Below, one piece after another: positions 50,427 to 59,912 of a DNA stretch of 64,000 nt (position 1 is its first letter; every line of letters begins with the position of its first letter). This stretch comes from an uncultured Prevotella sp. (GTDB lineage Bacteria > Bacteroidota > Bacteroidia > Bacteroidales > Bacteroidaceae). The translations under genes and the position numbers were made by a program. The notes beneath the pieces were generated by a model. That model did no database searches. It saw only the letters and a program-made list of their open reading frames with translations, and had not been told where the DNA came from. The stretch covers positions 1 through 64,000 of the forward strand of contig CALUGQ010000007.1 in the NCBI GenBank assembly GCA_944320235.1, in the 5' to 3' direction.

Positions 50427-53255
50427 TCACTTTGTGTCGCCGAGGGCGGGCATCATGGTCACTTCGGCGCGGTTGCCCTGGCTGATGAGCTGTTTGACGA
50501 AGGCGGAGACGCTTTGCGTGCTCTGCTCCGCTACGGTTTGCCTGTACGCCGAGTGCAGGTCTGTGCCGTATGTGCGGTAAGTGTCGATTACCCCGAGCCA
50601 GTAGCTGTTGGTCTTCGTGGCGTCGTCGTAGCTCTTGAGCATGAATTCCTTCACTTTCTCGAGCATTTCGCCGTCGCACGACGTGGCCATGGCCTCCACT
50701 TCGGCCCGCAGGATGGTGAGCACGGTGTCGGCCATCTCGTATTTCATGGGGCAGTATGCGAAGATGCCGCAGTCTATCTTGTCGTCAAGCCTGGTCATCG
50801 TTCCCTGTGCTCCCACGGAGTATGCCGCGCCGGCGTCCTCGCGTATCTTCTTCAGGTATACCATGCTGAGCACCTGTCCGGCCATGTCGGCGCGGATGGT
50901 GTTCTCGAGGGTGTAGGGCATGGCGTCGTTCGTCCATACCATGGCGGTGATGGCCTTGGGTGTCTCCATCTTGCGCTCGAAGCTGTTCACCACCTGGCCC
51001 TTTGCGTCGGTGTCTACGCGCGGGCCCCGCCTTACTTCGGCCTTGGCGGGCAGCGATGCTATGTATTGCTCGATGAGCGGTCGGAGCTTGGCCTCGTCGA
51101 AGTTGCCCACGAAGGTGAACGTGTAGGCCGCGGCGTTGGCCGTGAGCTCGCGCGCCATTTCGAGTATGCGGTCGTAGCTTACGTGCTTCAGGTCGTCGAC
51201 GGTGGGCGAGGCGAAGCGCGGGTTGTGGCTGTTGAGCGTGGCGTTGAGCGAGTCGGCGAAGGCGTTGTCGGGCGACAGGGCCTTGTTCTTGAGGGCTATC
51301 TCGGCGGTGCGCATGAGGTTGTTGTAAGAGGCCTGGTCCTTGTTGATGGCCGTGAAGTGCAGGTAGACGAGCTGCAGGAGCGTCTCCACGTCCTGCGGGG
51401 TGGACGAGCCGTTGATGTACTGCCTCTGTGACGACAGCGACATGGACGCCGTGGCTATCTTCCCGGCCAGTGCCTTCTCCAGCTCGGTGTGCGAGAAGGC
51501 TCCGAGCCCGCTTGCGGCGATGGCGTCGTCGAAGAGCTTGATGTTAGGGTAGTCGGCCTGTCCGTAGAGCGACGAGCCGCCCAGGCCCTCGGCCTGCAGC
51601 AGCACCTGGTCTTTCTTGTAGTCGGTGTGCTTCAGTATCACCTTTGCGCCGTTCGACAGCGTCAGTTCCTTGTAGCCCAGCAGCGTGTCGGCCTTCTCGC
51701 CGGCTATGCTCCCCTTGGCGGGCAGCTGCTTGATGAGCGGCTCGTCCTTCACGTTGTCCACGTAGGGCGTGAGCTTCTCGGCCTGCACGGCGGCCATGGC
51801 CTCCTTGATGCCCTGCTCGGTGGGGTAAGCCGCGCCGTCCTTCTCGCTGTTGAAGCTGATCACGACCATGTTGCCGCCTGAGGCTGGCACCAGCTCCTTC
51901 ATGACGGCGTTGACGGCCTCGAGCGGTATGTTGGGTATGAGCTGCATCATCGTGGCGTAGTAGTAGTCTATCGACGGGATGGGCTCTCCGCTGAGGAAGT
52001 GTTGCTTGTACTCCTCGCAGAACTGCGCGCTGTAGCGTTTGTCCTTGTTGCTGTACATCTTGTCGAGCGCGCTCATGGCGTCGGCCTTGGCGCGTGCGTA
52101 CTCCGTGGGCGTGAAGCCGTGCTCGGCGGCGCGCCTGGCCTCGCGCAGCATGGCCGCGAGCGTGGCCTCGGCCTGGCCGTCCTTGGGCAGGGCTGATATG
52201 TCGAGCGCGTCTTTCGTCTTGGCGAAGATGTAGCTGGCGTAGAGTGCCGAGGCGCTGACGAAGGGGCTCTCGGGCTTCTGCGCGTACTCGTCGAGGCGGG
52301 CGTTGAGCATGGCCAGGGCGAGGTCGGTCATGTAGCGTGCCACGACGTAGCCCATGTTGTTCTTCGCCGAGTCGGGTGTGGCCTCGTGCTTGAATATCAC
52401 CTCCATCGTGTTGACGCGCTGCTCCTTGTCCTTGTCGATGACGATTATCGGCTCGGCGTTGTCGGGCACCGGCTCTGCCACGACTGGCGCCGGGTCGGCC
52501 GGCATCTCTATGGGGCTGAAGAGCCGCTTTATCTCGGCCTCCACGTGGTCCACGTCAACGTCGCCCACGACGATGATGCCCTGGTTGTCGGGGCGGTACC
52601 ACTTCTCGTAGTAGTCGCGCAGCGTCTGCGGCTTGAAGCTGTCCACGACGCTCATCAGGCCGATGGGCATCCGGTGGCCGTACTTGCTGCCCGGGTAGAG
52701 CTTGGGCAGGCTCCGCTCGAACATGCGCATGGCGGCGCTGGTGCGCAGGCGGTACTCCTCGTGTATCACGCCCCGCTCCTTGTCGATCTCGTCGGGGTCG
52801 AGCAGCAGCCCGTTGGCCCAGTCGTAGAGTATGAGCAGGCAGGAGTCGAGGGCCGACTGCCTGGCGGTGGGCACGTTGGATATGTTGTACACCGTCTGGT
52901 CGATGGCCGTGTAGGCGTTGAGGTCGCGGCCGAACTGCACGCCTATCGACTCGCAGTAGCGCATCACCTCGTTGCCTGGGAAGTGCTCGGTGCCGTTGAA
53001 GCACATGTGCTCGAGGAAGTGGGCCAGTCCGCGCTGGCTCTCCTCCTCCTGCAGTGAGCCTACGCGCTGGGCTATGTAGAACTCCGCCCGGTTCTCGGGC
53101 CAGTTGTTGTAGCGGATGTAGTAAGTCAGCCCGTTGGGCAGCCTGCCCGTGCGCACGGCCGTGTCGGCCGGGATGGGCGGCAGCTGCATCATCTGTGCCT
53201 GCGCGGCGAGGCCGGCCAGCAGCACAAGCAATGACAGGATTCTTTTTGCTTTCAT
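50427..53255 (-). CDS. M16-family zinc metallopeptidase (secreted, two-repeat)
   Basis: 942 residues with signal peptide MKAKRILSLLVLLAGLAAQA. The inverted zinc motif HFLEH is at 79-83 (His79, Glu82, His83), with the third ligand in the downstream ERGVIHEEYR region. Four M16 subdomains form two halves; the second half (from ~500, LGYKELTLSNGAKVILKHTDYKKDQV) lacks the zinc motif, as in PqqL-like enzymes. Such clamshell proteases degrade peptides of limited length in the periplasm. Start fixed by the signal peptide. No other gene joins it on this strand. Confidence 0.93.
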   Translation of the reverse strand: MKAKRILSLLVLLAGLAAQAQMMQLPPIPADTAVRTGRLPNGLTYYIRYNNWPENRAEFYIAQRVGSLQEEESQRGLAHFLEHMCFNGTEHFPGNEVMRYCESIGVQFGRDLNAYTAIDQTVYNISNVPTARQSALDSCLLILYDWANGLLLDPDEIDKERGVIHEEYRLRTSAAMRMFERSLPKLYPGSKYGHRMPIGLMSVVDSFKPQTLRDYYEKWYRPDNQGIIVVGDVDVDHVEAEIKRLFSPIEMPADPAPVVAEPVPDNAEPIIVIDKDKEQRVNTMEVIFKHEATPDSAKNNMGYVVARYMTDLALAMLNARLDEYAQKPESPFVSASALYASYIFAKTKDALDISALPKDGQAEATLAAMLREARRAAEHGFTPTEYARAKADAMSALDKMYSNKDKRYSAQFCEEYKQHFLSGEPIPSIDYYYATMMQLIPNIPLEAVNAVMKELVPASGGNMVVISFNSEKDGAAYPTEQGIKEAMAAVQAEKLTPYVDNVKDEPLIKQLPAKGSIAGEKADTLLGYKELTLSNGAKVILKHTDYKKDQVLLQAEGLGGSSLYGQADYPNIKLFDDAIAASGLGAFSHTELEKALAGKIATASMSLSSQRQYINGSSTPQDVETLLQLVYLHFTAINKDQASYNNLMRTAEIALKNKALSPDNAFADSLNATLNSHNPRFASPTVDDLKHVSYDRILEMARELTANAAAYTFTFVGNFDEAKLRPLIEQYIASLPAKAEVRRGPRVDTDAKGQVVNSFERKMETPKAITAMVWTNDAMPYTLENTIRADMAGQVLSMVYLKKIREDAGAAYSVGAQGTMTRLDDKIDCGIFAYCPMKYEMADTVLTILRAEVEAMATSCDGEMLEKVKEFMLKSYDDATKTNSYWLGVIDTYRTYGTDLHSAYRQTVAEQSTQSVSAFVKQLISQGNRAEVTMMPALGDTK

Positions 53256-53280
53256 ATCGGTTTGTGTTTAAAGACAAGCG

Positions 53281-53288
53281 CAAAGGTA
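53281..53288 (-). promoter_or_regulatory. -7 element of the M16 gene
   Basis: Minus strand TACCTTTG followed by CGC, 25 bases before the start codon. Confidence 0.6.
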
Positions 53289-53321
53289 GTGAATTTAGGC
53301 CAAATACGGGAAGATGTATAT

Positions 53322-53517
53322 GTAAAAAATCATTCCGATTTCTGTCGGCCGGCGTAATGTGCTGGCTGCCAGCGCGTTGCGCCGCGGCCCGTTTCACCGG
53401 CCAGGACGGCCCGCCTTGGCGTGCAGGACGGCCCGTTTCGCAACGCCGGGCGGGCCGTCTCGCGGGGCGGGGCGGCGGGCGACGTTGCGGCTGGAGGGAC
53501 TTTGTCGGGTGTTTTTA
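53322..53517 (-). repeat. Phased GGCC palindrome element J
   Basis: Four cores at 53386, 53408, 53430 and 53453 (steps 22, 22, 23 bp), for example GACGGCCCGTTTCGCAACG. A CTGGCTGCCAG palindrome lies left of the array near 53362. Reverse bracket GTAAAAAATCATTCCG is at 53322-53337; on the right GTCGGGTGTTTTTAC (53504-53517) has the opposite orientation, so the bracket pair differs from other elements. With flanking -7 boxes it accounts for the 420-base gap. Confidence 0.72.
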
Positions 53518-53618
53518 CCGCCAGGCAGTTGCAGCCCGCGGGTGGCCTTTTTTCAACTTTTTAAGCCGCCGGGGCAACATTCGTGCGCATTTGTGGCCGC
53601 AATGCGCGGAAAAAGCTG

Positions 53619-53626
53619 TATTTTTG
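53619..53626 (+). promoter_or_regulatory. -7 element of the GH28 gene cluster
   Basis: TATTTTTG followed by CAAC, 49 bases before the start codon. No clear -33 box at usual spacing. Confidence 0.55.
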
Positions 53627-53675
53627 CAACTGCAAAACCATAGACTAACGATAATCCCAAAACCTGAAACTTAAG

Positions 53676-55007
53676 ATGAAAGCAAGGACTATCATCGCCG
53701 CCGTGCTGCTGATGGCAGCCGTGGCGGCCAACGCGAAGGAGAAACAGCAGCTGTGGCCCGACGGCACGCCCATGGACCCGTGGTTCGCCGACACGGCCAA
53801 GGTAGACGTGGCCGCGCTGGGCCGGCAGTACGTGATAACCGACTACGGGGTGAGGGGAGGCGACTCCACCGCCCTGCAGACCGAGGCGATACAAAAGGTC
53901 ATCGACACCGCGGCCAGCCAGGGCGGCGGGGTGGTGGTGGTGCCGCGCGGCACGTTCCTCACCGGCTCGCTCTTCTTCCGCCCCGGCACCCACCTGCACC
54001 TGCAGGAGGGAGCGCGCCTGAAGGGCAGCGACGCCATAACGCACTACAAGATAGTGAAGACGCGCCTCGAGGGCCAGACGCTCAACTACTTCGCCGCGCT
54101 CATCAACGCCGACGGCGTGGACGGCTTCACCATTACCGGCAGCGGCACCATCGACGGCAACGGCCGCCGCTTCTACGACGAGTTCTGGCTGCGCCGCAAG
54201 GTGTTCCCCAAGTGCACCAACCTCGAGGCGCTGCGCCCGAGGATGATCTACATCTCCGACTCGAAGAACGTCACCGTGCAGGACGTGCGCCTCGTATACA
54301 GCGGCTTCTGGACCAACCACCTCTACCGCTGCTCGCGCGTGCGCTACATCAGCTGCTACATATACGCGCCCACCTCGGGCTACCCCAAGGGCCCGAGCAC
54401 CGACGCGCTCGACCTCGACGCCTGCCAGGACGTGCACGTGCGCGGATGCTACATCAACGTGAACGACGACGCCGTGTGCCTGAAGGGAGGCAAGGGGACG
54501 TTCGTCGACAAGGACTCCACCAACGGGCCGTGCCGCAACGTGCTCATAGAGAACGTCACGTATGGCGTGGCCGGGGCCGGGGTGACCTTCGGGAGCGAGG
54601 CATGGGACTGCTCGAACGTCATACTGCGCAACTGCACCTTCAACGGCACAGGCAACCTCGTGCTCTTCAAGATGCGCCCCGACACGCCGCAGAAGTACCG
54701 CAACGTGCTCGTGGAGAACGTAAGCGGCACGCCAAAGAACGGCATACGCGTGGCCCGCTGGATGCAGTTCCACAACCTGCTCGACCGCCCCGACATGCCG
54801 CGCTCGGGCGTGTGGAACGTGACGCTGCGCAACGCCGACGTGCGCTGCTCGAAGAAATTCTACGACGTACAGCAGTCTGACAAGTACGACCTCAGCGGCT
54901 TCACCTTCGAGAACATAAAGGCCGAAGACCCCAAGGGAGGCTTCGACACATCTTACATAAAGGATTGCAAGGTGAAGGACGTGACGGTCAACGGGGTGAA
55001 ATACTGA
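53676..55007 (+). CDS. GH28 family polygalacturonase-like glycoside hydrolase
   Basis: 443 residues with signal peptide ending AAVAANA-KEK. Parallel beta-helix fold: ITDYGVRGGDSTALQTEAIQKVID at the N-terminus, GSGTIDGNGRRFYDEFW, and the catalytic region STDALDLDACQDVHVRGCYINVNDDAVCLKGG (two to three Asp in the NTD/DD positions), then AGVTFGSEAWDCSNVILRNC in place of the usual GHG block. GH28 enzymes hydrolyse galacturonan or rhamnogalacturonan linkages by inversion. First gene of a four-gene same-strand set with an esterase, a deacetylase and a GH97, suggesting processing of acetylated plant glycans. Confidence 0.9.
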   Translation: MKARTIIAAVLLMAAVAANAKEKQQLWPDGTPMDPWFADTAKVDVAALGRQYVITDYGVRGGDSTALQTEAIQKVIDTAASQGGGVVVVPRGTFLTGSLFFRPGTHLHLQEGARLKGSDAITHYKIVKTRLEGQTLNYFAALINADGVDGFTITGSGTIDGNGRRFYDEFWLRRKVFPKCTNLEALRPRMIYISDSKNVTVQDVRLVYSGFWTNHLYRCSRVRYISCYIYAPTSGYPKGPSTDALDLDACQDVHVRGCYINVNDDAVCLKGGKGTFVDKDSTNGPCRNVLIENVTYGVAGAGVTFGSEAWDCSNVILRNCTFNGTGNLVLFKMRPDTPQKYRNVLVENVSGTPKNGIRVARWMQFHNLLDRPDMPRSGVWNVTLRNADVRCSKKFYDVQQSDKYDLSGFTFENIKAEDPKGGFDTSYIKDCKVKDVTVNGVKY

Positions 55008-55017
55008 CGTGAAAGGT

Positions 55018-55707
55018 ATGAAAAGGCTGTTTTTGGCACTGGCGTTGGCCGCCGTGGGGACGCTCTCCGCGCTCGCCCAGGCCAAGCCCGTGCTCTCGAT
55101 ACTGGGCGACTCGTACTCAACCTTCGAGGGATGGCTCACCCCCGACACCAACGCCGTGTGGTATACAGTGCCTGCCGACACCCGCCGCACCGACGTGAAG
55201 AGCGTCGGCCAGACGTGGTGGCACCAGGTGCTGAAGCGACAGGGGTGGAAGCTCGGCGTGAACAACTCCTACTCCGGCTCGACCATCTGCAACACCGGCT
55301 ACCGCGACGAGGACTATACGCACGAGTCGTTCGTCACGCGACTGGCCCACCTCGGCACGCCCGACGTCATCATAGTGTTCGGCGGCACCAACGACTCGTG
55401 GGCAGGCTCGCCCCTCGGCAAGTTCAAGTACGAGGGCATACGCCGCGCCGACCTCTACTCGTTCCGCCCTGCCATGGCCTACATGCTGGCCCGCCTGCAG
55501 GAGCTTTACCCCACGGCCGCACTGTGGTTCGTGCTCAACGACGGCCTCAAGGAGAGCGTCACGCAGTCGGCCGAGGCCATCTGCGCCCGCTACGGCGTGC
55601 CGGTCATCAGGCTCAAGGGCATCAGCAAGAAGAACGGCCACCCCGACGCAGAGGGCATGAGGCAGATAGCCGACCAGGTGTGCGCGGCCTTGCAGAAAGA
55701 CAGCTAA
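55018..55707 (+). CDS. SGNH/GDSL-family hydrolase (putative carbohydrate esterase)
   Basis: 229 residues, signal peptide MKRLFLALALAAVGTLSALA. SGNH blocks: Ser in LSILGDSYSTFEGW, Gly in VNNSYSGSTIC, Asn in VFGGTNDSW, and the C-terminal Asp-x-x-His region as NGHPDAEGMRQIADQV. The family includes acetylxylan and rhamnogalacturonan acetylesterases. An in-frame GTG at 55009 overlaps less well with the signal peptide, so ATG 55018 is used. Ten bases after the GH28 gene, so de-esterification of the same glycan is a reasonable inference. Confidence 0.87.
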   Translation: MKRLFLALALAAVGTLSALAQAKPVLSILGDSYSTFEGWLTPDTNAVWYTVPADTRRTDVKSVGQTWWHQVLKRQGWKLGVNNSYSGSTICNTGYRDEDYTHESFVTRLAHLGTPDVIIVFGGTNDSWAGSPLGKFKYEGIRRADLYSFRPAMAYMLARLQELYPTAALWFVLNDGLKESVTQSAEAICARYGVPVIRLKGISKKNGHPDAEGMRQIADQVCAALQKDS

Positions 55708-55713
55708 GGTGCC

Positions 55714-56709
55714 ATGGAAATGAGGAAAACACTGTTCTGCGCCGTGGCCGTGCTGGCGGCCGTTCCCGCGCTGGCCGGCTTGCGTGGCGGGCCTGTGCCG
55801 GCCATCGACACGGCAGGCATACACGTGGCCACATACTACGGAGGCCGCCGCGCCTCCGTCACCTTCACCTTCGACGACGGGCTGCTTGAGCACTACACAC
55901 TCGTGTTCCCCGAACTGAAGAGGCGCCGCCTGAAAGCCACATTCGGCATCGTGGGCAGCAAGGTGGGGCGCGACATGAAGGGAACGCCCTGCCTGACCTG
56001 GCCCATGCTGCGCGAGATGGCCGCCGACGGGCAGGAGATAGCCAGCCACGGCTGGGAGCACCGCAACGTCACCACGCTTGCCCCGGAGGCCCTGCGCCAC
56101 GAGATTGAGCGCAACGATAGCGCCTTCGCCGACAGCCTCGGGCTGAGGCCGATGACTTACTTCTACCCCGGCAACCGCAAGAGCGAGGCCGCCGTGGCCC
56201 GGTGCGAGGCCGGGAGGGTGGGCAGCAGGCTCGCCCAGGTGAGCCTCGGCAGCAAGCGCGACTCGGCCTGGATGCGCCGGTGGGTTGACGGCCTGCTCGC
56301 CGACGGGGGCTGGGGCGTGGCCATGACCCACGGCATAACCACGGGCTACGACGCGCTGGGCGACCCGAGCCGCCTCTGGGGCTTGCTCGACTATGTCGGC
56401 TCACTGCGCGACAGCCTCTGGGTGGCCACGCTCGCCGACGCCACAGCCTACCGCCGTGAGCGCGGAGCCGTGGCCATAGAGGTCATGCAGGCCGCAGGCA
56501 CGGTGGTGGTCAAGCCCTCGCTGCCTCTCGACAGCTCCGTCTACCGCCACCCGCTGACGCTCGTCGTGCCTGCGGCAGGCCCCGTTGAGGCAAGGCAGGG
56601 CAGCGCGCTGCTCCCCGTGGCGCTGCGCGGCGGCGACGCCCTCATCGACTTCGACCCTCACGGCCCGCCCGTCGTCTTGACCGCGGCGCCAGGGCGGCAG
56701 CGGCATTAA
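55714..56709 (+). CDS. Polysaccharide deacetylase (CE4/NodB-like)
   Basis: 331 residues with signal peptide (MEMRKTLFCAVAVLAAVPALA). The NodB domain shows TFTFDDGLLEHY (catalytic Asp pair) and EIASHGWEHRNV (metal His-x3-His), then FYPGNRKS and MTHGI near the C-terminal end of the domain. A ~90-residue beta-rich tail follows from ~235. CE4 enzymes remove N- or O-acetyl groups from glycans with a divalent metal. Six bases after the SGNH gene, so co-translated in the same operon. Confidence 0.86.
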   Translation: MEMRKTLFCAVAVLAAVPALAGLRGGPVPAIDTAGIHVATYYGGRRASVTFTFDDGLLEHYTLVFPELKRRRLKATFGIVGSKVGRDMKGTPCLTWPMLREMAADGQEIASHGWEHRNVTTLAPEALRHEIERNDSAFADSLGLRPMTYFYPGNRKSEAAVARCEAGRVGSRLAQVSLGSKRDSAWMRRWVDGLLADGGWGVAMTHGITTGYDALGDPSRLWGLLDYVGSLRDSLWVATLADATAYRRERGAVAIEVMQAAGTVVVKPSLPLDSSVYRHPLTLVVPAAGPVEARQGSALLPVALRGGDALIDFDPHGPPVVLTAAPGRQRH

Positions 56710-56761
56710 GCCGTATTGCCACTGCAACTTTAGACATCAACCAGCTAAAACGACAAGATAC

Positions 56762-58717
56762 ATGAAGCGAAACCATATTTTACTTGCGCTTGCGCTGTGG
56801 GCAGGCACCGCTGCCACGGCCGCCACAAACACCGTTACGTCGCCCGACGGGCGGCTCACCGTGACTCTCGGCGACGAGGCGGGCCGCATATTCTATTCCG
56901 TGGCTTACGACGGCAAGCCCATGCTTGGCCGCTCAGCGCTCGGCCTGAAGGCCAACATAGGCGACTTCTCGACAGGCCTGAGCGAGCGCGCCGTGAGCAA
57001 GAAGCGTATAGACACCACCTACACGATGCGCGGCGCCAAGGCCTCTAAGGTGCGCTATGTGGCCAACCTGATGGGCATCATATACGAAAACGCAAAGAAG
57101 GACCTGATGACCGTCACGTTCTGCGTCTCCAACAACGACGTGGCTTTCCGCTACACGTTCCCTCAGCAGGGCGAGACGGCCTGCATGGTCGTCGAGGGCG
57201 AGGCCACGGCCTTCAACCTGCCGGCGCAGGCCACGGCATTCATAAGCCCGCAGTCTGACCCGATGATAGGCTGGAAGCGCACCAAGCCGAGCTACGAGGA
57301 GGTATATTCGGCCGACGCGCCGCTCACCGCCCGCTCGCAGTATGGCCGGGGTTACGTGTTCCCGGCGCTCTTCCGCGTGGGCCAGGACGGTTGGGTGCTG
57401 CTGAGCGAGACCGGCACCGACGGCTCTTACCCGGCCTGCCACCTCAGCGACTACGACCCCGCCACGGGCTACGGCATAGCCTTCCCCATGCCCGAAGAGG
57501 CCAACGGCTTCGGCTCCGCCACTGCTTCTATGGCCCTGCCCGGCAGCACCCCGTGGCGCACAGTCACCGTGGGGGCCACGCTGAAGCCCATCGTCGAGAC
57601 CACGGTGCAGTATGACGTGGTGGGCCAGAAGTACGCCCCCTCTGAGCAATACCGCCCGGGCCGCTACACGTGGAGCTGGCTCATATGGCAGGACAACGCC
57701 ACGAAGTACGCCGAGCAGGTGCAGTTCATAGACCTCGCAGCGGCCATGGGCTACGAGTATACGCTCGTTGACGGGCTGTGGGACAGGCAGATAGGCCGCG
57801 CCGGGATTGAGGAGCTGAGCCGCTACGCGCAGTCAAAGGGCGTGCACCTGCTGCTGTGGTACAACAGCAACGGCAACCAGAACGACGCGCCGCAGGGGCC
57901 GAAGAACTGCATGAACACGGCCATTGCCCGCAAGAAGGAGATGGCCTGGATGAAGAGCATCGGCGTGAAGGGCATCAAGGTTGACTTCTTCGGCAGCGAC
58001 AAGCAGCACACCATGCAGCTCTACGAAGACATACTCAGCGATGCCAACGACTACGGCTTGCAGGTCATCTTCCACGGCTGCACGCTGCCGCGCGGCTGGG
58101 AGAGGATGTACCCCAACTTCGTTTCGAGCGAGGCCGTGCTCGCCTCCGAGAACGTGTATTTCTCCGAGGAGCACGCCAGGCGGGAGGCTTTCGACCTCAC
58201 GCTCCACCCCTTCTGCCGCAACGCCGTGGCTTCCATGGACTGGGGAGGCACCATCATGAACCGCCGCATGTCGCGCGACAACAAGCGGCGCCACCAGCGA
58301 TATACCACCGATGTGTTCGAGATGGCCGCCGCCATAGTCAACCAGAGCGCCATACAGTGCATAGCCCTGCAGCCCAACAACCTCACGGAACTGCCCCGCA
58401 TGGAGCTTGACTGGCTGCGCAGTGTGCCCACCGCGTGGGACGAGACGCGCTTCGTCGACGGCTACCCGGGCCGCTACGTCGTGCTTGCGCGCCGCTGCGG
58501 CGACCGTTGGTGCGTGGCCGGGCTCAACGCCGAGGCCGAGGCCAAGACGCTGAAGCTCTGCCTGCCGATGCTCGCGGGCCGCGAAGTGACCGTATACAGC
58601 GACAAGGAAGCCAAGGGCGGGGCGATGCCCGAGGCGCAGCTGAAGCGCGCCAGGGTGGGCAAGGACGGCTCACTCAAGGTGACCATCCAGCCCTCGGGCG
58701 GGCTTATCGTAGAGTGA
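56762..58717 (+). CDS. GH97 family glycoside hydrolase
   Basis: 651 residues with signal peptide (MKRNHILLALALWAGTAATAA). N-terminal beta-sandwich (~25-285), central (beta/alpha)8 barrel (~290-560, from YTWSWLIWQDNATKYAEQVQFID) and C-terminal all-beta domain. GVKGIKVDFFGSDKQ places an Asp at the position of the nucleophile of retaining GH97 alpha-galactosidases, whereas SusB-type inverting alpha-glucosidases lack it; retaining activity is therefore more likely (inference). Calcium-linked Glu residues lie in NFVSSEAVLASENVYF. Last gene of the GH28 cluster; no SusC/SusD pair is nearby. Confidence 0.9.
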   Translation: MKRNHILLALALWAGTAATAATNTVTSPDGRLTVTLGDEAGRIFYSVAYDGKPMLGRSALGLKANIGDFSTGLSERAVSKKRIDTTYTMRGAKASKVRYVANLMGIIYENAKKDLMTVTFCVSNNDVAFRYTFPQQGETACMVVEGEATAFNLPAQATAFISPQSDPMIGWKRTKPSYEEVYSADAPLTARSQYGRGYVFPALFRVGQDGWVLLSETGTDGSYPACHLSDYDPATGYGIAFPMPEEANGFGSATASMALPGSTPWRTVTVGATLKPIVETTVQYDVVGQKYAPSEQYRPGRYTWSWLIWQDNATKYAEQVQFIDLAAAMGYEYTLVDGLWDRQIGRAGIEELSRYAQSKGVHLLLWYNSNGNQNDAPQGPKNCMNTAIARKKEMAWMKSIGVKGIKVDFFGSDKQHTMQLYEDILSDANDYGLQVIFHGCTLPRGWERMYPNFVSSEAVLASENVYFSEEHARREAFDLTLHPFCRNAVASMDWGGTIMNRRMSRDNKRRHQRYTTDVFEMAAAIVNQSAIQCIALQPNNLTELPRMELDWLRSVPTAWDETRFVDGYPGRYVVLARRCGDRWCVAGLNAEAEAKTLKLCLPMLAGREVTVYSDKEAKGGAMPEAQLKRARVGKDGSLKVTIQPSGGLIVE

Positions 58718-59173
58718 GCGCAGCGGGCCGCGGCCTGCCTGCCCCGTGGCGGTTGGCCGCGGCTGCCCCGTGGCGGCTGCGGCCTGGTGCGTTCCGGTGA
58801 GTTTCCGCCGTTTGTTGTTGTTCAGTCGGGTCTGTCGCTGTTTTTCATGGTTGCTCTTGCTGCCGGGGCCGTTTACCCCGCCGTGTTCCGTGGGGTTTGC
58901 CCAAGTGCCTGGCAGTCAGGTGTTTCGCGCTTCTTGCCGCCCGCCGCAACCTTTATTAGACGAAACGGAGCTGCATTTGGTTTAATGTGAATGGTTGTTT
59001 AACAAAACTTAACGGGGGGGTAAAATGTAATATGGATTAAAAAGCGTACCTTTGCAAGGTGGTACGGTGCGCTCGTGAAAATGGAAGCAAACCTACATTC
59101 CTCTAGTTGTCACCGTCGCCATGGCATATATGTATTGATTATACGCTGTACTCTTGTGGTAAACTAAAAGCCG
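58718..59173. other. Intergenic region, GH97 to HTH gene
   Basis: 58722-58790 is GC-rich with an imperfect duplication of CTGCCCCGTGGCGG. 58990-59040 is AT-rich with a run of seven G at 59013. TACCTTTG at 59047-59054 is a -7 box for the HTH gene and overlaps a small palindrome (GTACCTTTGCAAGGTGGTAC). The leader to the HTH gene is about 115 bases. Nothing else recognised. Confidence 0.6.
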
Positions 59174-59410
59174 ATGTCTATGATACACTTAGGAAACCGT
59201 ATACGTGAAGTGCTCCGCGAGCAGGGGCGCAATGCCTGTTGGCTTGCCGCCAGGATACCTTGCGAGCGTTCAAACGTGTACAATATCTTCCGCAGGGGCA
59301 GCATGGGTGTTGACCTACTGTACCGCATCAGCGAAGTGCTTGGCCATGATTTCTTCAAGGAGATATCCGATACCTTGCCATGTAAGGCCGGCGCCGACAA
59401 TCCAGGGTGA
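59174..59410 (+). CDS. Small XRE-like helix-turn-helix protein
   Basis: 78 residues. The whole protein is one HTH domain: IHLGNRIREVLREQGRNACWLAARIPCERSNVYNIFRRGSMGVDLLYRISEVLGHDFFKEIS, resembling short Bacteroidota XRE-type regulators that carry the RSNVYNIFKR block. No effector or toxin domain. It probably binds DNA as a dimer; target unknown. The start could be the second Met (MIHLGNR). The ~115-base leader may hold an autoregulatory site. Confidence 0.8.
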   Translation: MSMIHLGNRIREVLREQGRNACWLAARIPCERSNVYNIFRRGSMGVDLLYRISEVLGHDFFKEISDTLPCKAGADNPG

Positions 59411-59874
59411 GCCCCTCTTGGGCTTTGTGTGCCCTGCCTGTTCGTTTGTTTTTGCCGTGCCGGGTGCGTAGGTTCCCGTAGCTGTCGCTGTGTCAGCGGG
59501 GGCGTGGGCCTGGACGAACACGTTCGCGTTGCCCACGCCTCTACTGAGCCGGTAAAGATGATTACATTAAAGATACAATTGAGGTCTGAAAAAGTTATGC
59601 TCTGATTTACTCTGTTCACTGATTTTCATTCGTCTCTGTCCGCTTGCCGCCCTTCGGCGTGAAGCCTGCGTGGCGCCTGCTTCGCCTGTCTCGCCGCCGT
59701 GTCGTGGCGGCTTCGGCGGCCCTTGTTTGTTTCCTGCTGCAAAGTTACGCTTTTCTTGGGCTTCGGCCAGTATAAATATTGCAGTAAAAAATACCAATTT
59801 TACGGAAAGGCGGGGTGCGGAATTGAAAATGAGCCTTTGGCTTCCCCGCTGGGAAGTTACAGGCTCCCATCAAT
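59411..59874. other. Intergenic region, HTH gene to tRNA-Gln
   Basis: No convincing gene. TAACTTTG on the minus strand (complement of 59740-59747) looks like a -7 box without a clear -33 and could start a minus-strand transcript toward 59550, where only a 20-codon frame (MKISEQSKSEHNFF...) lies. Otherwise nothing recognised. Confidence 0.45.
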
Positions 59875-59912
59875 ATGAAAAATATTCTGTTGGATGAAAA
59901 ATATTCTGTTGG
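59875..59912. repeat. Perfect 19-bp tandem duplication abutting tRNA-Gln
   Basis: ATGAAAAATATTCTGTTGG occurs twice in direct tandem (59875-59893, 59894-59912), ending exactly at the 3' boundary of the tRNA-Gln gene. Confidence 0.9.

Noticed and set aside
59567..59635. 20-codon minus frame downstream of a TAACTTTG box
   Set aside because: Too short to support without conservation data; recorded only in the intergenic description.
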